Shown here piece after piece: positions 9,279 through 18,260 of a stretch of DNA of 64,000 nucleotides; position 1 is the first letter of the stretch; every line of letters starts with the position of its first letter. Location of the stretch: the NCBI RefSeq assembly GCF_000172415.1, contig NZ_ABLD01000005.1, positions 248,001 through 312,000 of the forward strand. The letters are read 5' to 3'. The position numbers were made by a program, and so were the translations under genes. Source of the stretch: Paraburkholderia graminis C4D1M. Its GTDB lineage: Bacteria > Pseudomonadota > Gammaproteobacteria > Burkholderiales > Burkholderiaceae. Under the pieces are notes generated by a model. The model was not told where the DNA came from. It did no database searches and saw only the letters and a list, made by a program, of their open reading frames with translations.

Positions 9279-9388
9279 AGGGTTTTCCTCCCGAATATCG
9301 ATGACTTAATCATACCAATCTCAGACGGATAGGCCAGCCCTTAGTTATAGCTTAGTGAGCGTAGTTCGGCTTGGTCGGCATGACTAGC

Positions 9389-10423
9389 CTAGTCGGGAAA
9401 CTGCGACGCGCTGTGGCGCGCGCGTTCGATCTGCGCCGCGAAAGTAACCGGGTCGGTGTTGGTGCCGCACAGCAGAACGCCGACGCGCTTGCCTTGCAGC
9501 TTCTCGCGCAGCGGTCCGAGCAGCGCCGCGGTGGCAGCCGCGCAAGCCGGTTCGACGGCGAGCTTCAGTTGTCCGAACAGGGTCAGCATGGCCGCGCGCA
9601 ACTGGTCGTCGGAAACCGTGACGAGTTCGTCGATATGACGGCGGCACAGTTCATAGCTGTATTCCTCGGTATGCGGAGCCATCAGCGAATCGGCGATGCT
9701 GTGCATATGACCCATCTTCACCGTGTGATTCGCGGCGAAGCTCTTGCCCATTGCATCGGCGCCTTCTGGCTCGACACCGAACACGTGGACGTCGGGATTC
9801 GCGAGCCGCATTGCCGTGGCGACGCCGGCCGCGAGACCGCCGCCGCCGATCGGCACGATCACGGCTTCGAGGTCGGGCGTTTGCGTGGTCCATTCGTAGC
9901 CGAGCGTGGCCGAGCCGAGCACCGTGCGATAACCGTTGAACGGATGCACGAAGTAGCGGCCTTCTTCCGCTTCAATGCGGCGCACCAGTTCGAACGCTTC
10001 GGCGAGATCTTCGGCGAAGACAATTTCCGCGCGATATTGCCGGCACAGCGCGACGCGCGCCGGATTCGCCGCGCGAAACAGCACCACCTTCGCGCTGATG
10101 CCAAGCCGCATCGCCGCATAGGCGACCGCTACCGCATGGTTGCCGCCCGACACGCAGGTGACGCCTGCGCTGCGCTGTGCTTCATCCAACGCGAGCAGGT
10201 TCGTGAACGCGCCGCGCGCCTTGAAGCTGCCGCCCGCCTGCAGCAACTCGAACTTGAAGTTCACCACCGTGCCTTCGAGCGACGCGAAGTCGAGCCTGTC
10301 GAACACCGGCGTTCGCGCCACCCACGGCGTCAGCGCGAAGTGCTGCGCGGCAATGTCGTCGAGAGTGGGGATCGGCTCGCCGTCGATCGTATGGTCGGTG
10401 TGCTGCGGCGTGGCGGTTGACAT
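9389..10423 (-). CDS. PLP-dependent threonine/serine dehydratase-like enzyme, no regulatory domain
   Basis: Fold-type II PLP enzyme, probably deaminating threonine, serine or a related hydroxy-amino acid to a 2-keto acid. Start ATG 10421-10423 (MSTATPQHTDHTIDGEPIP); the frame is open upstream, but the sequence there lies in argE. PLP lysine Lys68 in AGGSFKARGA, phosphate loop/asparagine in SGGNHAVAVAYAA, and the glycine-rich PIGGGGLAAGVATA are clear. At 344 residues it lacks the C-terminal ACT-like domain of the biosynthetic IlvA, so it resembles catabolic enzymes. It lies 62 bases downstream of argE on the same strand. Exact substrate is unknown; hydroxyaspartate or ectoine-type relatives are possible alternatives. 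Confidence 0.82.
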   Translation of the reverse strand: MSTATPQHTDHTIDGEPIPTLDDIAAQHFALTPWVARTPVFDRLDFASLEGTVVNFKFELLQAGGSFKARGAFTNLLALDEAQRSAGVTCVSGGNHAVAVAYAAMRLGISAKVVLFRAANPARVALCRQYRAEIVFAEDLAEAFELVRRIEAEEGRYFVHPFNGYRTVLGSATLGYEWTTQTPDLEAVIVPIGGGGLAAGVATAMRLANPDVHVFGVEPEGADAMGKSFAANHTVKMGHMHSIADSLMAPHTEEYSYELCRRHIDELVTVSDDQLRAAMLTLFGQLKLAVEPACAAATAALLGPLREKLQGKRVGVLLCGTNTDPVTFAAQIERARHSASQFPD

Positions 10424-10485
10424 GGCGTGGGCGACAATGGGTTGATCGGGAAACGCGTGAGTGTGTGCTTCTTTCTCACGCGTTT

Positions 10486-11733
10486 TCAGAGCGCATGCGC
10501 TTCCACCGACATGCTGTGGATGAACTTGCGCAGGAAGCGTTCGCACTGCACGAGCTGATCGAGTGCGACGAACTCGTTGGCCTTGTGCGCCTGCTGAATG
10601 TCGCCGGGGCCGCACACGATGCTCGGAATGCCCGCCAGCGAAAACAGTCCGGCCTCCGTGCCGTATGCAACCTTGCGCTTGTCCTGATCCGCGGTGAGCG
10701 CGCGCACGAGCTGCGTGATGGCCGCCTGTTCGGACGAATCGAGTCCCGGCGCCGCGGCGATCTTCGTGATCTCGATGGCCGCCGATGGATGCTCGCGCAA
10801 CATTTTCGGCAGCAGCGTTTCGCGTGCGTACTGGTCGATGCGCGCGAAGATCGGCTCCGGGTCGAGCGTGGGAAGGTTACGGAATTCGAACTGGAACTTG
10901 CACTCGGCCGGCACCGTATTGATCGCATTGCCGCCGACGATCGTGCTGGTCTGCGCGGTGGTGAAGGGCACGTCGTACAGTTCGTCGAACGGACCTTGCT
11001 CGCGGAACTGATCGGCCATGTCGCGGATATAGCAGATGAGGCGCGCTGCGTATTCGATCGCGTTCAAGCCCTTCGGCGTGAGCGACGAATGCGCCGCCTG
11101 GCCGCGCACGCAGCATTGATAAGCGTTGATGCCCTTATGCGCCACGATGGGCCGCATGCTGGTCGGCTCGCCGACGATGCAGCCGTCCGGCTTCACGCCG
11201 CGCTTCATCAGGTCGGCGATCAGCAGCGGTGCGCCCGCGCAACCCACTTCCTCGTCGAATGAAAGCGCGAAGTGAATCGGCTTGGCGAGCTTCGTGCGCT
11301 GCATGTCGGGCACGAGCGCAAGCGCCGCGCCGATGAAGCCTTTCATGTCGCAGGTGCCGCGGCCATACAGTTTGTCGCCGCGAATTTCCGGCTTGAACGG
11401 ATCGCTGTCCCATTGCTGACCGTCGACGGGCACCACGTCCGTGTGGCCGGACAAGACCACGCCGCCATTCGTTTCGCCGTCGTGCGCGGGGATCGTCGCA
11501 AAGAGGTTGGCCCATTTGCCGCTTTGATCGTGCGTGAGCGTGGCGTCAATGCCTACGGCGCGCAACTCGTCGCGCACGGTTTCGATCAGACCGAGATTCG
11601 GATTGCGGCTCACGGTATCCATCGACACGAGCCGTGTGACCCAGGGCAGCGAGACAGGCGTATCGGAGGCGGAAGCGGATGATGCAGTGGCGGATGTTTG
11701 CGAGGACTGCGCTGAATCAGCGACGTGAGACAT
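10486..11733 (-). CDS. argE: Acetylornithine deacetylase
   Basis: Zinc-dependent M20-family hydrolase that removes acetate from N-acetylornithine in arginine synthesis. Start ATG 11731-11733 with GGAG about 8 bases upstream; the Ser/Thr/Ala-rich first 30 residues are probably disordered. The M20 metal/catalytic pattern is visible: LSGHTDVVPVDGQQW, YGRGTCDMKGF with its bridging Asp, SFDEEVGCAGA with the catalytic Glu pair, and IVGEPTSMRP. The C-terminal CGPGDIQQAHKANEF carries the last metal-ligand region. The 415-residue length suits ArgE. It is the first gene of a probable two-gene unit with the dehydratase. Succinyl-diaminopimelate desuccinylase is less likely on motif wording. Confidence 0.88.
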   Translation of the reverse strand: MSHVADSAQSSQTSATASSASASDTPVSLPWVTRLVSMDTVSRNPNLGLIETVRDELRAVGIDATLTHDQSGKWANLFATIPAHDGETNGGVVLSGHTDVVPVDGQQWDSDPFKPEIRGDKLYGRGTCDMKGFIGAALALVPDMQRTKLAKPIHFALSFDEEVGCAGAPLLIADLMKRGVKPDGCIVGEPTSMRPIVAHKGINAYQCCVRGQAAHSSLTPKGLNAIEYAARLICYIRDMADQFREQGPFDELYDVPFTTAQTSTIVGGNAINTVPAECKFQFEFRNLPTLDPEPIFARIDQYARETLLPKMLREHPSAAIEITKIAAAPGLDSSEQAAITQLVRALTADQDKRKVAYGTEAGLFSLAGIPSIVCGPGDIQQAHKANEFVALDQLVQCERFLRKFIHSMSVEAHAL

Positions 11734-11951
11734 GACAAGACTCCGGCATTTGAGTCTTTCGATCATACCCAAAAATGCCGGGCCGTATGCGGCTTGTGTA
11801 CGTTGAGTGTGCTGCTGCGCGCGGGTTGCGCAGCGCAGCATTGCGGAATAACGCTAGACGTAGGGCGGTTTTGTGCGCTGGGCCGCGCGTAACCCGTGCA
11901 TCGAATGAGCGCGCCCTACGCCGTGCGGCGTTTCAACTCAACTTACTCAAC

Positions 11952-14900
11952 TCATCGCGCGGCCGTTGCCGCGGCCGTACCGCGGCTCGGCGACCCGAGC
12001 GCGCGCAAGGTCTCCTTGACGGTCGCGACGCGCACGGCAAGGTCGGGACTGCGCGTTTCGATACGCAGCTTGTCCTGGCCCGCGAGCTTGATGTGCTTGT
12101 GCTTCTGCACCATCTCGATGATACGCATCGCGTCGATTGGCGGATTCGGAATGAACTGCAAGCCGATCACGGCTTCGCCCGCGTCGATCTTCGAAATGCC
12201 CAACGGCTTCGCCGCCAGCCTCAGCCGATGCGTCTCGACAAGCGCATGCGCCTGCGGCGGCAGCTTGCCGAAGCGGTCGATCAGCTCTTCCTGAATGCCG
12301 TCGATCGAATCGCTGTGCTCGCAGTTCGCAAGCCGCTTGTAGAGCGACAGACGTTCCTGCACGTCGCCGCAATAGTCGGCGGGCAGAATCGCGGGCGCAT
12401 GCAGATTGATCTCGGTCGTCGCGGCAAGCGGCGCGGTGAGGTCGGGCTCCTTGCCGTCCTTCAGCGCCTTCACGGCGTCGTTGAGCATGTCGGTGTAAAG
12501 CTGGAAACCGATCTCGTGAATCTCACCCGACTGCTTGTCGCCGAGCACTTCGCCCGTGCCGCGAATCTCCAGATCGTGCATGGCCAGATAGAAGCCCGAA
12601 CCGAGTTCCTCCATCTGCTGGATCGCCTCGAGCCGGCGCTGCGCCTGCTTCGTCAGACCTTGCGGATCGTGCACGAGCAGATACGCGTACGCCTGGTGAT
12701 GCGAGCGCCCGACGCGCCCGCGCAACTGGTGCAATTGTGCAAGACCGAACTTGTCCGAGCGATGAATCAGGATCGTATTCGCGCTCGGCACGTCGATACC
12801 GGTTTCGATAATCGTCGTGCACAGCAAAACGTTCGCGCGTTGCGCGACGAAGTCGCGCATCACGCGTTCGAGTTCGCGCTCGTGCATCTGCCCATGCGCG
12901 ACCGCGATGCGTGCTTCGGGCACGAGCGCTTCAAGCATCTGCCGGCGATTCTCGATGGTCTCGACTTCGTTGTGCAAGAAGTAAACCTGGCCGCCGCGCT
13001 TCAGTTCGCGCAGCATCGCTTCGCGAATCACGCTTTCTTCCTCGCGACGCACGAAGGTCTTGATCGCCAGACGCTTTTGCGGCGCGGTCGCGATCACAGA
13101 GAAATCGCGCAGCCCTTCGAGCGCCATGCCGAGCGTGCGCGGAATCGGCGTGGCGGTCAGCGTGAGCACGTCCACTTCGGCGCGCAACGCCTTGAGCGCT
13201 TCTTTCTGACGCACGCCAAAGCGGTGTTCTTCGTCGATGATCACGAGCCCGAGCCGCTTGAACTGCACATCCGACGAGAGCAGCTTGTGCGTGCCGATCA
13301 CGATGTCGACACTGCCTTCGTTGATCTGCTGGATCGCGGCGTTCACTTCCTTGGTCGACTTGAAGCGCGACAGTTCGGCGATACGCACCGGCCAGTCGGA
13401 GAAGCGGTCCGTGAAGGTTTGCGTATGCTGTTCGGCGAGCAGCGTGGTGGGCGAGAGAAGCGCGACCTGCTTGCCGCCCATCACCGCGATAAACGCGGCG
13501 CGCAATGCAACCTCGGTCTTGCCGAAGCCCACGTCGCCGCATACCAGACGGTCCATCGGCTTGCCGCTCGTCATGTCGCCGATCACGGCGGCGATGGCCG
13601 CGGCCTGGTCCGGCGTTTCCTCGAAGCCGAAGCTCTCGGCGAACTTCACATAGTCTTTCGGTTCGAGCGCGAACGCGTGGCCCGAGCGCGCGGCGCGGCG
13701 CGCGTAAAGGTTCAGCAGCTCGGCGGCGGTGTCGCGAATCTGCTGCGCAGCCTTGCGCTTGGCCTTCTCCCATTGACCCGAACCGAGCGAATGCAGCGGC
13801 GCGCTTTCCGGGTCCGCGCCGCTATAGCGCGAGATCACATGCAGTTGCGCGACCGGCACGTAGAGCTTGCTGTCGCCCGCGTATTCGAGGTGCAGGAACT
13901 CCGTTTCGCCTTCGCCCAGGTCCATCGTGACGAGGCCCATATAGCGGCCAATGCCGTGCTGCGAATGCACGACCGGATCGCCGACCTTCAGCTCGGACAG
14001 ATCGCGCACCATCGAATCGACGTTGCTCGCCTGTTCCTGACGACGTCGCCCGACGCGTCGCGCGAGCGGTCCGTAAAGCTCGGTCTCGGTGATGATCGCG
14101 ATGCCGTCGACCGGCACCGCAAAGCCGTTCGCAAGCGGCGCGACGCCGAGTGAAAAACGCGCGTCGCCGGTGAGCCAGTCCTGGAAGCTGTCGCTCGACG
14201 CGGGCTTCAGATGATTGTCCGCGAGCAACTGCAATAGCGTTTCGCGGCGGCCCGCCGATTCCGCGGCGAACAGCACGCGGTTCGGCGTCGTGTCGAGAAA
14301 CGCGCGCAAGGCCGAGACAGGATCGTCCGCGTGACGGTCGATCGCGAGGTTCCGCAGCGGCGTCGCCCAGCCGCCGCCCGCGTTGGCCGGCAGCACGAGG
14401 CGCGCGAAGGGCTTGGCGAGCGTGAAGAAATCCTCGTCCGTCAGAAAGAGACGCTGCGGCTCGAGAATGGGCCGGTCGCGGTCGTGCGACAGGAAGTTGT
14501 AGCGCTGCTTGGTGTCGTTGGTGAAGCGCCGGATCGCCGCATCCAGATCGCCGATAAACGCGAGTTGCGCGCCTTGGGGCAAATAGTGGAAGAGGGTGGC
14601 CGTCTCGTCGAAGAAAAGCGGCAAATAATATTCGATGCCCGCCGACGGCACGCCGTTGCCGATGTCCTTATAGATCGACGCGCGGCTCGGGTCGCCCTCG
14701 AACGTCTCGCGCCAGCGGCTGCGAAACGCGGTGCGCGCGGCTTCGTCGAAGGGGAATTCGCGGCCCGGCAAGAGGCGCACGTCTTTCACCGGGTAGAGGC
14801 TGCGCTGCGTGTCGGGATCGAACGCGCGGATCGAATCGACCTGGTCGTCGAACAGATCGATCCGGTAGGGCAAGGGCGAGCCCATCGGGTAAAGATCGAG

Positions 14901-15434
14901 CAGCGAGCCGCGCACGCAGTATTCGCCGGGGCGCACGACCTGGCTCACGTGTTCGTAGCCGGCCAGCGTGAGCTGCGCCTTGAGCTTGGCCTCGTCGAGG
15001 CGCTCGCCCTGCGAGAACGAGAACGTATAGGCGGCCAGAAACGACGCCGGCGGCATCCGGTACAGCGCCGTGGTGGCGGGCACGAGCAGGATGTCGCAGC
15101 GGCCCTCGCCGAGATCGTGCAGCGTGGCGAGGCGCTCGGAGACCAGATCCTGGTGCGGCGAAAAGGTGTCGTAAGGCAGCGTTTCCCAGTCGGGCAGCAG
15201 GCGCACGCGCGCGTCCGGCGCGAAAAAGCCGATTTCCTGCGACAGCCGCTGTGCATCGACCGCGCTTTCGCAGACGACCGCGAGCAACGGCACCTTCTCG
15301 CGATAGGCGAGATGGTAGCGGGCGATCAGCAGGGCGTCGGACGAGCCATGCGTGCCGTCGAAGGCGAAACGCTGGCCGGCCTTGACGAGCGCGACGGGCG
15401 GGGAGTACTGCGATGTTGCGGCGATATCTGGCAT
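11952..15434 (-). CDS. mfd: Transcription-repair coupling factor Mfd
   Basis: DNA translocase that removes RNA polymerase stalled at lesions and recruits UvrA. The 1160-residue length matches Mfd. Order: UvrB-like N-terminal module ([23 protein letters not shown]), the CarD/RID-type polymerase-interaction domain around residues 470-560 ([19 protein letters not shown]), RecG-like helicase motors with Walker [18 protein letters not shown] box ([12 protein letters not shown]), TATPIPRTL, and motif [11 protein letters not shown], then the C-terminal TRCF domain. Start ATG 15432-15434. It is divergent from ispD with a 120-base gap containing a minus-strand TATAAT. Confidence 0.97.
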   Translation of the reverse strand: MPDIAATSQYSPPVALVKAGQRFAFDGTHGSSDALLIARYHLAYREKVPLLAVVCESAVDAQRLSQEIGFFAPDARVRLLPDWETLPYDTFSPHQDLVSERLATLHDLGEGRCDILLVPATTALYRMPPASFLAAYTFSFSQGERLDEAKLKAQLTLAGYEHVSQVVRPGEYCVRGSLLDLYPMGSPLPYRIDLFDDQVDSIRAFDPDTQRSLYPVKDVRLLPGREFPFDEAARTAFRSRWRETFEGDPSRASIYKDIGNGVPSAGIEYYLPLFFDETATLFHYLPQGAQLAFIGDLDAAIRRFTNDTKQRYNFLSHDRDRPILEPQRLFLTDEDFFTLAKPFARLVLPANAGGGWATPLRNLAIDRHADDPVSALRAFLDTTPNRVLFAAESAGRRETLLQLLADNHLKPASSDSFQDWLTGDARFSLGVAPLANGFAVPVDGIAIITETELYGPLARRVGRRRQEQASNVDSMVRDLSELKVGDPVVHSQHGIGRYMGLVTMDLGEGETEFLHLEYAGDSKLYVPVAQLHVISRYSGADPESAPLHSLGSGQWEKAKRKAAQQIRDTAAELLNLYARRAARSGHAFALEPKDYVKFAESFGFEETPDQAAAIAAVIGDMTSGKPMDRLVCGDVGFGKTEVALRAAFIAVMGGKQVALLSPTTLLAEQHTQTFTDRFSDWPVRIAELSRFKSTKEVNAAIQQINEGSVDIVIGTHKLLSSDVQFKRLGLVIIDEEHRFGVRQKEALKALRAEVDVLTLTATPIPRTLGMALEGLRDFSVIATAPQKRLAIKTFVRREEESVIREAMLRELKRGGQVYFLHNEVETIENRRQMLEALVPEARIAVAHGQMHERELERVMRDFVAQRANVLLCTTIIETGIDVPSANTILIHRSDKFGLAQLHQLRGRVGRSHHQAYAYLLVHDPQGLTKQAQRRLEAIQQMEELGSGFYLAMHDLEIRGTGEVLGDKQSGEIHEIGFQLYTDMLNDAVKALKDGKEPDLTAPLAATTEINLHAPAILPADYCGDVQERLSLYKRLANCEHSDSIDGIQEELIDRFGKLPPQAHALVETHRLRLAAKPLGISKIDAGEAVIGLQFIPNPPIDAMRIIEMVQKHKHIKLAGQDKLRIETRSPDLAVRVATVKETLRALGSPSRGTAAATAAR

Positions 15435-15509
15435 AGAAAGGAAAAGGCGGCCTCGGGCTCACACGAACCGGCAAGTTTACGCGTGTCGGGGCGTGGATGC
15501 GAAGGACCT

Positions 15510-15515
15510 ATTATA
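15510..15515 (-). promoter_or_regulatory. Candidate -10 element for mfd
   Basis: The minus strand reads TATAAT here, about 75 bases upstream of the mfd ATG. No good -35 hexamer is found at 16-18 bp spacing, so this is a weak candidate. The same bases read TATAAA on the plus strand (15512-15517) and could serve ispD. Confidence 0.3.
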
Positions 15516-15554
15516 AAATCCGTCCTTTACTTTGACCTCGCGGCATCCGCACTC

Positions 15555-16268
15555 GTGACTTCCCGTCTATTTGCCCTGATTCCGTGCGCAGGCACCGGCA
15601 GCCGTTCCGGCGCCGCGATGCCTAAACAGTATCGCACCGTCGCCGGCCGCGACCTGCTGCATTATTCGCTCGCCGCCTTCGACGCGTGCAGCGAATTCGC
15701 GCAAACGCTCGTCGTCATTGCGCCCGACGACCAGCACTTCGACGCGCGCCGCTTCGGCGGCTTGCGCTTTGCCGTGCGCCGTTGCGGCGGCGCGTCGCGC
15801 CAGGCGTCGGTGCTGAACGGCTTGCACGCGCTGACCGAGTTCAACGCGCGCGACGACGACTGGGTGCTCGTGCACGACGCCGCGCGGCCGGGCATCACGC
15901 CGGGGCTGATCCGCACGTTGACCGGCGCGCTGAAAGACGACGCGGTGGGCGGCATCATGGCCTTGCCGGTCGCGGATACGTTAAAGCGCATCGACCGCGC
16001 ATCGGCGGACGGCCGCATTGCCCGCACCGAATCGCGCGACGGACTCTGGCAGGCGCAGACGCCGCAGATGTTCCGCATCGGCATGCTGCGCGAAGCGATC
16101 TTGCGCGCGCAGGCCGACGGCCACGATCTCACCGACGAAGCGAGCGCGATCGAATGGGCCGGCCATGCGCCGCGGCTCGTGCAGGGCAGCCTGCGCAATT
16201 TCAAGGTGACGTACCCGGAAGACTTCGATCTCGCCGAGGCGATTTTGCTGCGGCCTTCGGCAGCGTGA
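15555..16268 (+). CDS. ispD: 2-C-methyl-D-erythritol 4-phosphate cytidylyltransferase
   Basis: Third enzyme of the MEP isoprenoid pathway: couples CTP with methylerythritol phosphate. I choose the GTG at 15555 because the family begins immediately before the nucleotide-binding loop ([18 protein letters not shown], with the following PKQY). No ATG lies between the upstream promoter region and that loop, and the ribosome site is weak. Other IspD landmarks: [10 protein letters not shown], the LPVADTLKR segment, and QTPQMFR. The 237-residue length is normal. The frame is open far upstream through the antisense of mfd, which is not coding. ispF follows after 54 bases, the usual arrangement. Confidence 0.93.
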   Translation: MTSRLFALIPCAGTGSRSGAAMPKQYRTVAGRDLLHYSLAAFDACSEFAQTLVVIAPDDQHFDARRFGGLRFAVRRCGGASRQASVLNGLHALTEFNARDDDWVLVHDAARPGITPGLIRTLTGALKDDAVGGIMALPVADTLKRIDRASADGRIARTESRDGLWQAQTPQMFRIGMLREAILRAQADGHDLTDEASAIEWAGHAPRLVQGSLRNFKVTYPEDFDLAEAILLRPSAA

Positions 16269-16322
16269 CCGGCGGTTTCATTTTCAGTGAATTCAGTGAA
16301 CGGACTTGAGGACTTGACGCAG

Positions 16323-16802
16323 ATGGATTTCAGAATTGGGCAAGGCTACGACGTGCATGCGCTGGTGCCGGGGCGTCCGTTGATTATCGGCGGGGTGACG
16401 ATTCCCTATGAGCGCGGCTTGCTCGGCCATTCGGATGCCGACGTGCTGCTGCACGCGATCACCGACGCGCTGTTCGGCGCGGCCGCGCTCGGCGACATCG
16501 GCCGCCATTTCTCCGATACGGATGCGAAGTTCGCCGGCGCCGACAGCCGCGTGCTGCTGCGCGAGTGCGTGGCGCGCGTGAAGGCCGCGGGCTTTTCGAT
16601 CGCGAATGTGGACAGCAGCGTGGTCGCGCAGGCGCCGAAGCTGGCGCCGCATATCGAAGGCATGCGCGCGAACATTGCCGCCGACCTCGGCCTGCCGACG
16701 GAAAAGGTCAACGTAAAAGCCAAGACCAACGAGAAGCTCGGCTATCTCGGTCGCGGCGAGGGCATCGAGGCGCAGGCCGTCGTGTTGCTGGTCAAGGATT
16801 GA
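16323..16802 (+). CDS. ispF: 2-C-methyl-D-erythritol 2,4-cyclodiphosphate synthase
   Basis: Trimeric zinc enzyme that cyclises CDP-methylerythritol phosphate with loss of CMP. Start ATG 16323 gives [14 protein letters not shown], where Asp and His of DVH bind zinc; an upstream in-frame ATG at 16287 would add 12 residues not typical of the family. Further landmarks: [15 protein letters not shown] (third zinc ligand), [13 protein letters not shown], and the C-terminal [17 protein letters not shown]. The 159-residue length is standard. Forms an operon with ispD and is convergent with ahpD. Confidence 0.96.
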   Translation: MDFRIGQGYDVHALVPGRPLIIGGVTIPYERGLLGHSDADVLLHAITDALFGAAALGDIGRHFSDTDAKFAGADSRVLLRECVARVKAAGFSIANVDSSVVAQAPKLAPHIEGMRANIAADLGLPTEKVNVKAKTNEKLGYLGRGEGIEAQAVVLLVKD

Positions 16803-16880
16803 CTGGCTTTTTATGCGGCCGCGAAGAGCGGCTTGCGCGGCGTCGACAAAGCCCGGAAGCCGCGACGAAATCAACCGCCG

Positions 16881-17399
16881 TTATTCAGCGGCAATACACT
16901 GCGCGGCCGCATTGATCACGGCGGCAATCCGGCCCACGTCGCGCAACTGCGTCGTGCTCATGCCTTCGGCGACCAGCGTATCGAAGTGCGACTTCACGCA
17001 GAAGTGACACTTGCCGATGATCGACGCGGCGAGCGCATACATCTCGAAGCGCCGCTTGTCCACGCCGCCATGCGACGCATAGGCGTTCATGCGTAACTGG
17101 GCCGGTTGCGATTTCAGATCGGCGTTGTCCGTCATCTCGACGTACGGATACCAGACGTTGTTCATGCCCATCAACGCGGCGGCGGTCAACGCGCCGTTCG
17201 TCTCTTCGGGCGAGAGCACGCCCGCGTTGCGAATCGCGTTGACGATCACCGTGCTCTTCGCGGCGAAGGCCGCGGCCAACGCGACGCCCACCGCATCGTT
17301 ACCTTCCAGCGACGAGCGCGCGATCGTGCCGTCGAGATTCAGCCGGATGTCTTTCGCGTAGTCGGGCACGAGCGCCTTAATGGAAGACAAGAACTCCAT
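16881..17399 (-). CDS. ahpD: Alkyl hydroperoxidase AhpD
   Basis: Thiol-disulfide carboxymuconolactone-decarboxylase-fold protein that supports reduction of its AhpC partner. The 172-residue product carries the CxxC-x3-H active site as KCHFCVKSH (Cys131, Cys134, His138); an upstream Glu (Glu119 in KRRFEMYAL) is in the expected region. Start ATG 17397-17399 with GGAGATCGCA upstream on the coding strand. It follows ahpC by 74 bases, with a terminator-like hairpin in the gap, so its expression may be lower than ahpC. Confidence 0.95.
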   Translation of the reverse strand: MEFLSSIKALVPDYAKDIRLNLDGTIARSSLEGNDAVGVALAAAFAAKSTVIVNAIRNAGVLSPEETNGALTAAALMGMNNVWYPYVEMTDNADLKSQPAQLRMNAYASHGGVDKRRFEMYALAASIIGKCHFCVKSHFDTLVAEGMSTTQLRDVGRIAAVINAAAQCIAAE

Positions 17400-17423
17400 T
17401 GCGATCTCCTATCGGGTTGTCGA

Positions 17424-17458
17424 TAAAAAAGCCCGCGGCTTTTTCAAGCGTGGCGGGC
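17424..17458 (-). terminator. Terminator-like hairpin between ahpC and ahpD
   Basis: On the coding (minus) strand GCCCGC and GCGGGC pair around a loop ending in AAAAAGCC and are followed by six T residues (TTTTTTATCG). It lies after the ahpC stop and before the ahpD start, so it may act as a partial terminator that sets the ahpC:ahpD ratio. Confidence 0.6.
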
Positions 17459-17473
17459 CTGGGCAGACACGGC

Positions 17474-18022
17474 TTACAGCGTCGCGCCGCCGACTGCGCG
17501 GTTGCACGGACAGAGCTCGTCCGTTTGCAGACCGTCGAGAATACGCAGCACTTCCTCAGGATTGCGGCCGACGTTCAGGTTGTTCACCGAAACGTGCTGG
17601 ATCGTATTGTCCGGATCGACGATGAACGTGGCGCGCAGTGCGACGCCCGCTTCCTTGTCGCGCACGCCGAGCTGGTCGATCAGCTCGCCCTTCACGTCGC
17701 CGAACGAATAGTGGTTCAGCTTGCTCAAGTCCTTGTGCTCGCGGCGCCATGCGAGCTTGACGAATTCATTGTCGACGCTGCCGCCGAGCAGCACCGCGTC
17801 GCGTTCCTCGAAGTCTTTCGCGAGCTTGCCGAACTCGACGATTTCCGTCGGGCACACGAAGGTGAAATCCTTCGGGTAGAAGTAGATGATTTTCCACTTG
17901 CCGGGGAACGACTGCTCCGTGATCTCTTCGAACGCCGAGACGCCGTTTTCCTCGTGGTTGTTAAAGCCAGGCTTGGCAGCGGTGACGGTGAACGCTTCGA
18001 GTTTGTCGCCAACGGTTTTCAT
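17474..18022 (-). CDS. ahpC: Alkyl hydroperoxide reductase AhpC (2-Cys peroxiredoxin)
   Basis: Reduces hydrogen peroxide, organic peroxides and peroxynitrite. Peroxidatic Cys57 lies in FTFVCPTEIVEF; resolving cysteines are in the C-terminal LCPCNRAVGG (Cys171/Cys173), the form found in AhpD-linked AhpC rather than AhpF-linked enzymes. The 182-residue length is normal. Start ATG 18020-18022 with AAGGAGC upstream on the coding strand. It heads the ahpC-ahpD unit. A promoter and OxyR-type site lie 80-125 bases upstream (described separately), so peroxide induction is likely. Confidence 0.97.
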   Translation of the reverse strand: MKTVGDKLEAFTVTAAKPGFNNHEENGVSAFEEITEQSFPGKWKIIYFYPKDFTFVCPTEIVEFGKLAKDFEERDAVLLGGSVDNEFVKLAWRREHKDLSKLNHYSFGDVKGELIDQLGVRDKEAGVALRATFIVDPDNTIQHVSVNNLNVGRNPEEVLRILDGLQTDELCPCNRAVGGATL

Positions 18023-18102
18023 GCGAGTGCTCCTTCGTGTGTTGGAAAAAACAGCATGTTGAGGCTACCAGCTCGTCATCACGAGCGCGTGTCAGACTTT
18101 TA

Positions 18103-18131
18103 ACTATAGCTCTATGGAACTATCCGCTCAA
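18103..18131 (-). promoter_or_regulatory. Sigma-70 promoter for ahpC
   Basis: On the minus strand the -35 is TTGAGC (18131-18126) and the -10 is TATAGT (18108-18103), with a 17-bp spacer. Transcription would begin near 18096, giving a leader of about 75 bases before the ahpC ATG. The -35 overlaps the OxyR-type site, as expected for OxyR-activated promoters. Confidence 0.65.
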
Positions 18132-18145
18132 TAGTTTTTAACTAA
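18109..18145. promoter_or_regulatory. Candidate OxyR binding site upstream of ahpC
   Basis: The OxyR consensus is four tetramers ATAG-N7-CTAT-N7-ATAG-N7-CTAT. Here CTAT (18120-18123), ATAG (18131-18134) and CTAA (18142-18145) occur at exactly N7 spacing; the outer tetramer at 18109-18112 (GCTC) does not match. The 18131-18145 half also fits the inner preferences (T at second, A at sixth spacer position). Position just over the ahpC -35 supports the call. Confidence 0.6.
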
Positions 18146-18260
18146 CAACCCGGATAGTTATTATTCAACGGGGCGGGCATTGGCAGTGCGCAGCCTGGTC
18201 TGATGTCGCCGGTGTCGCAAGGCGCGGGCCACAGCGGTTCACAGCGGGCTCGCAGTGGAC

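Noticed and set aside
11775..14153. 792-codon open frame on the plus strand
   Set aside because: Antisense of mfd, which has full domain motifs; no ribosome site or family resemblance.
14331..15554. Long in-frame extension upstream of ispD
   Set aside because: Lies antisense to mfd. The IspD family starts at the nucleotide-binding loop, so the GTG at 15555 is used.
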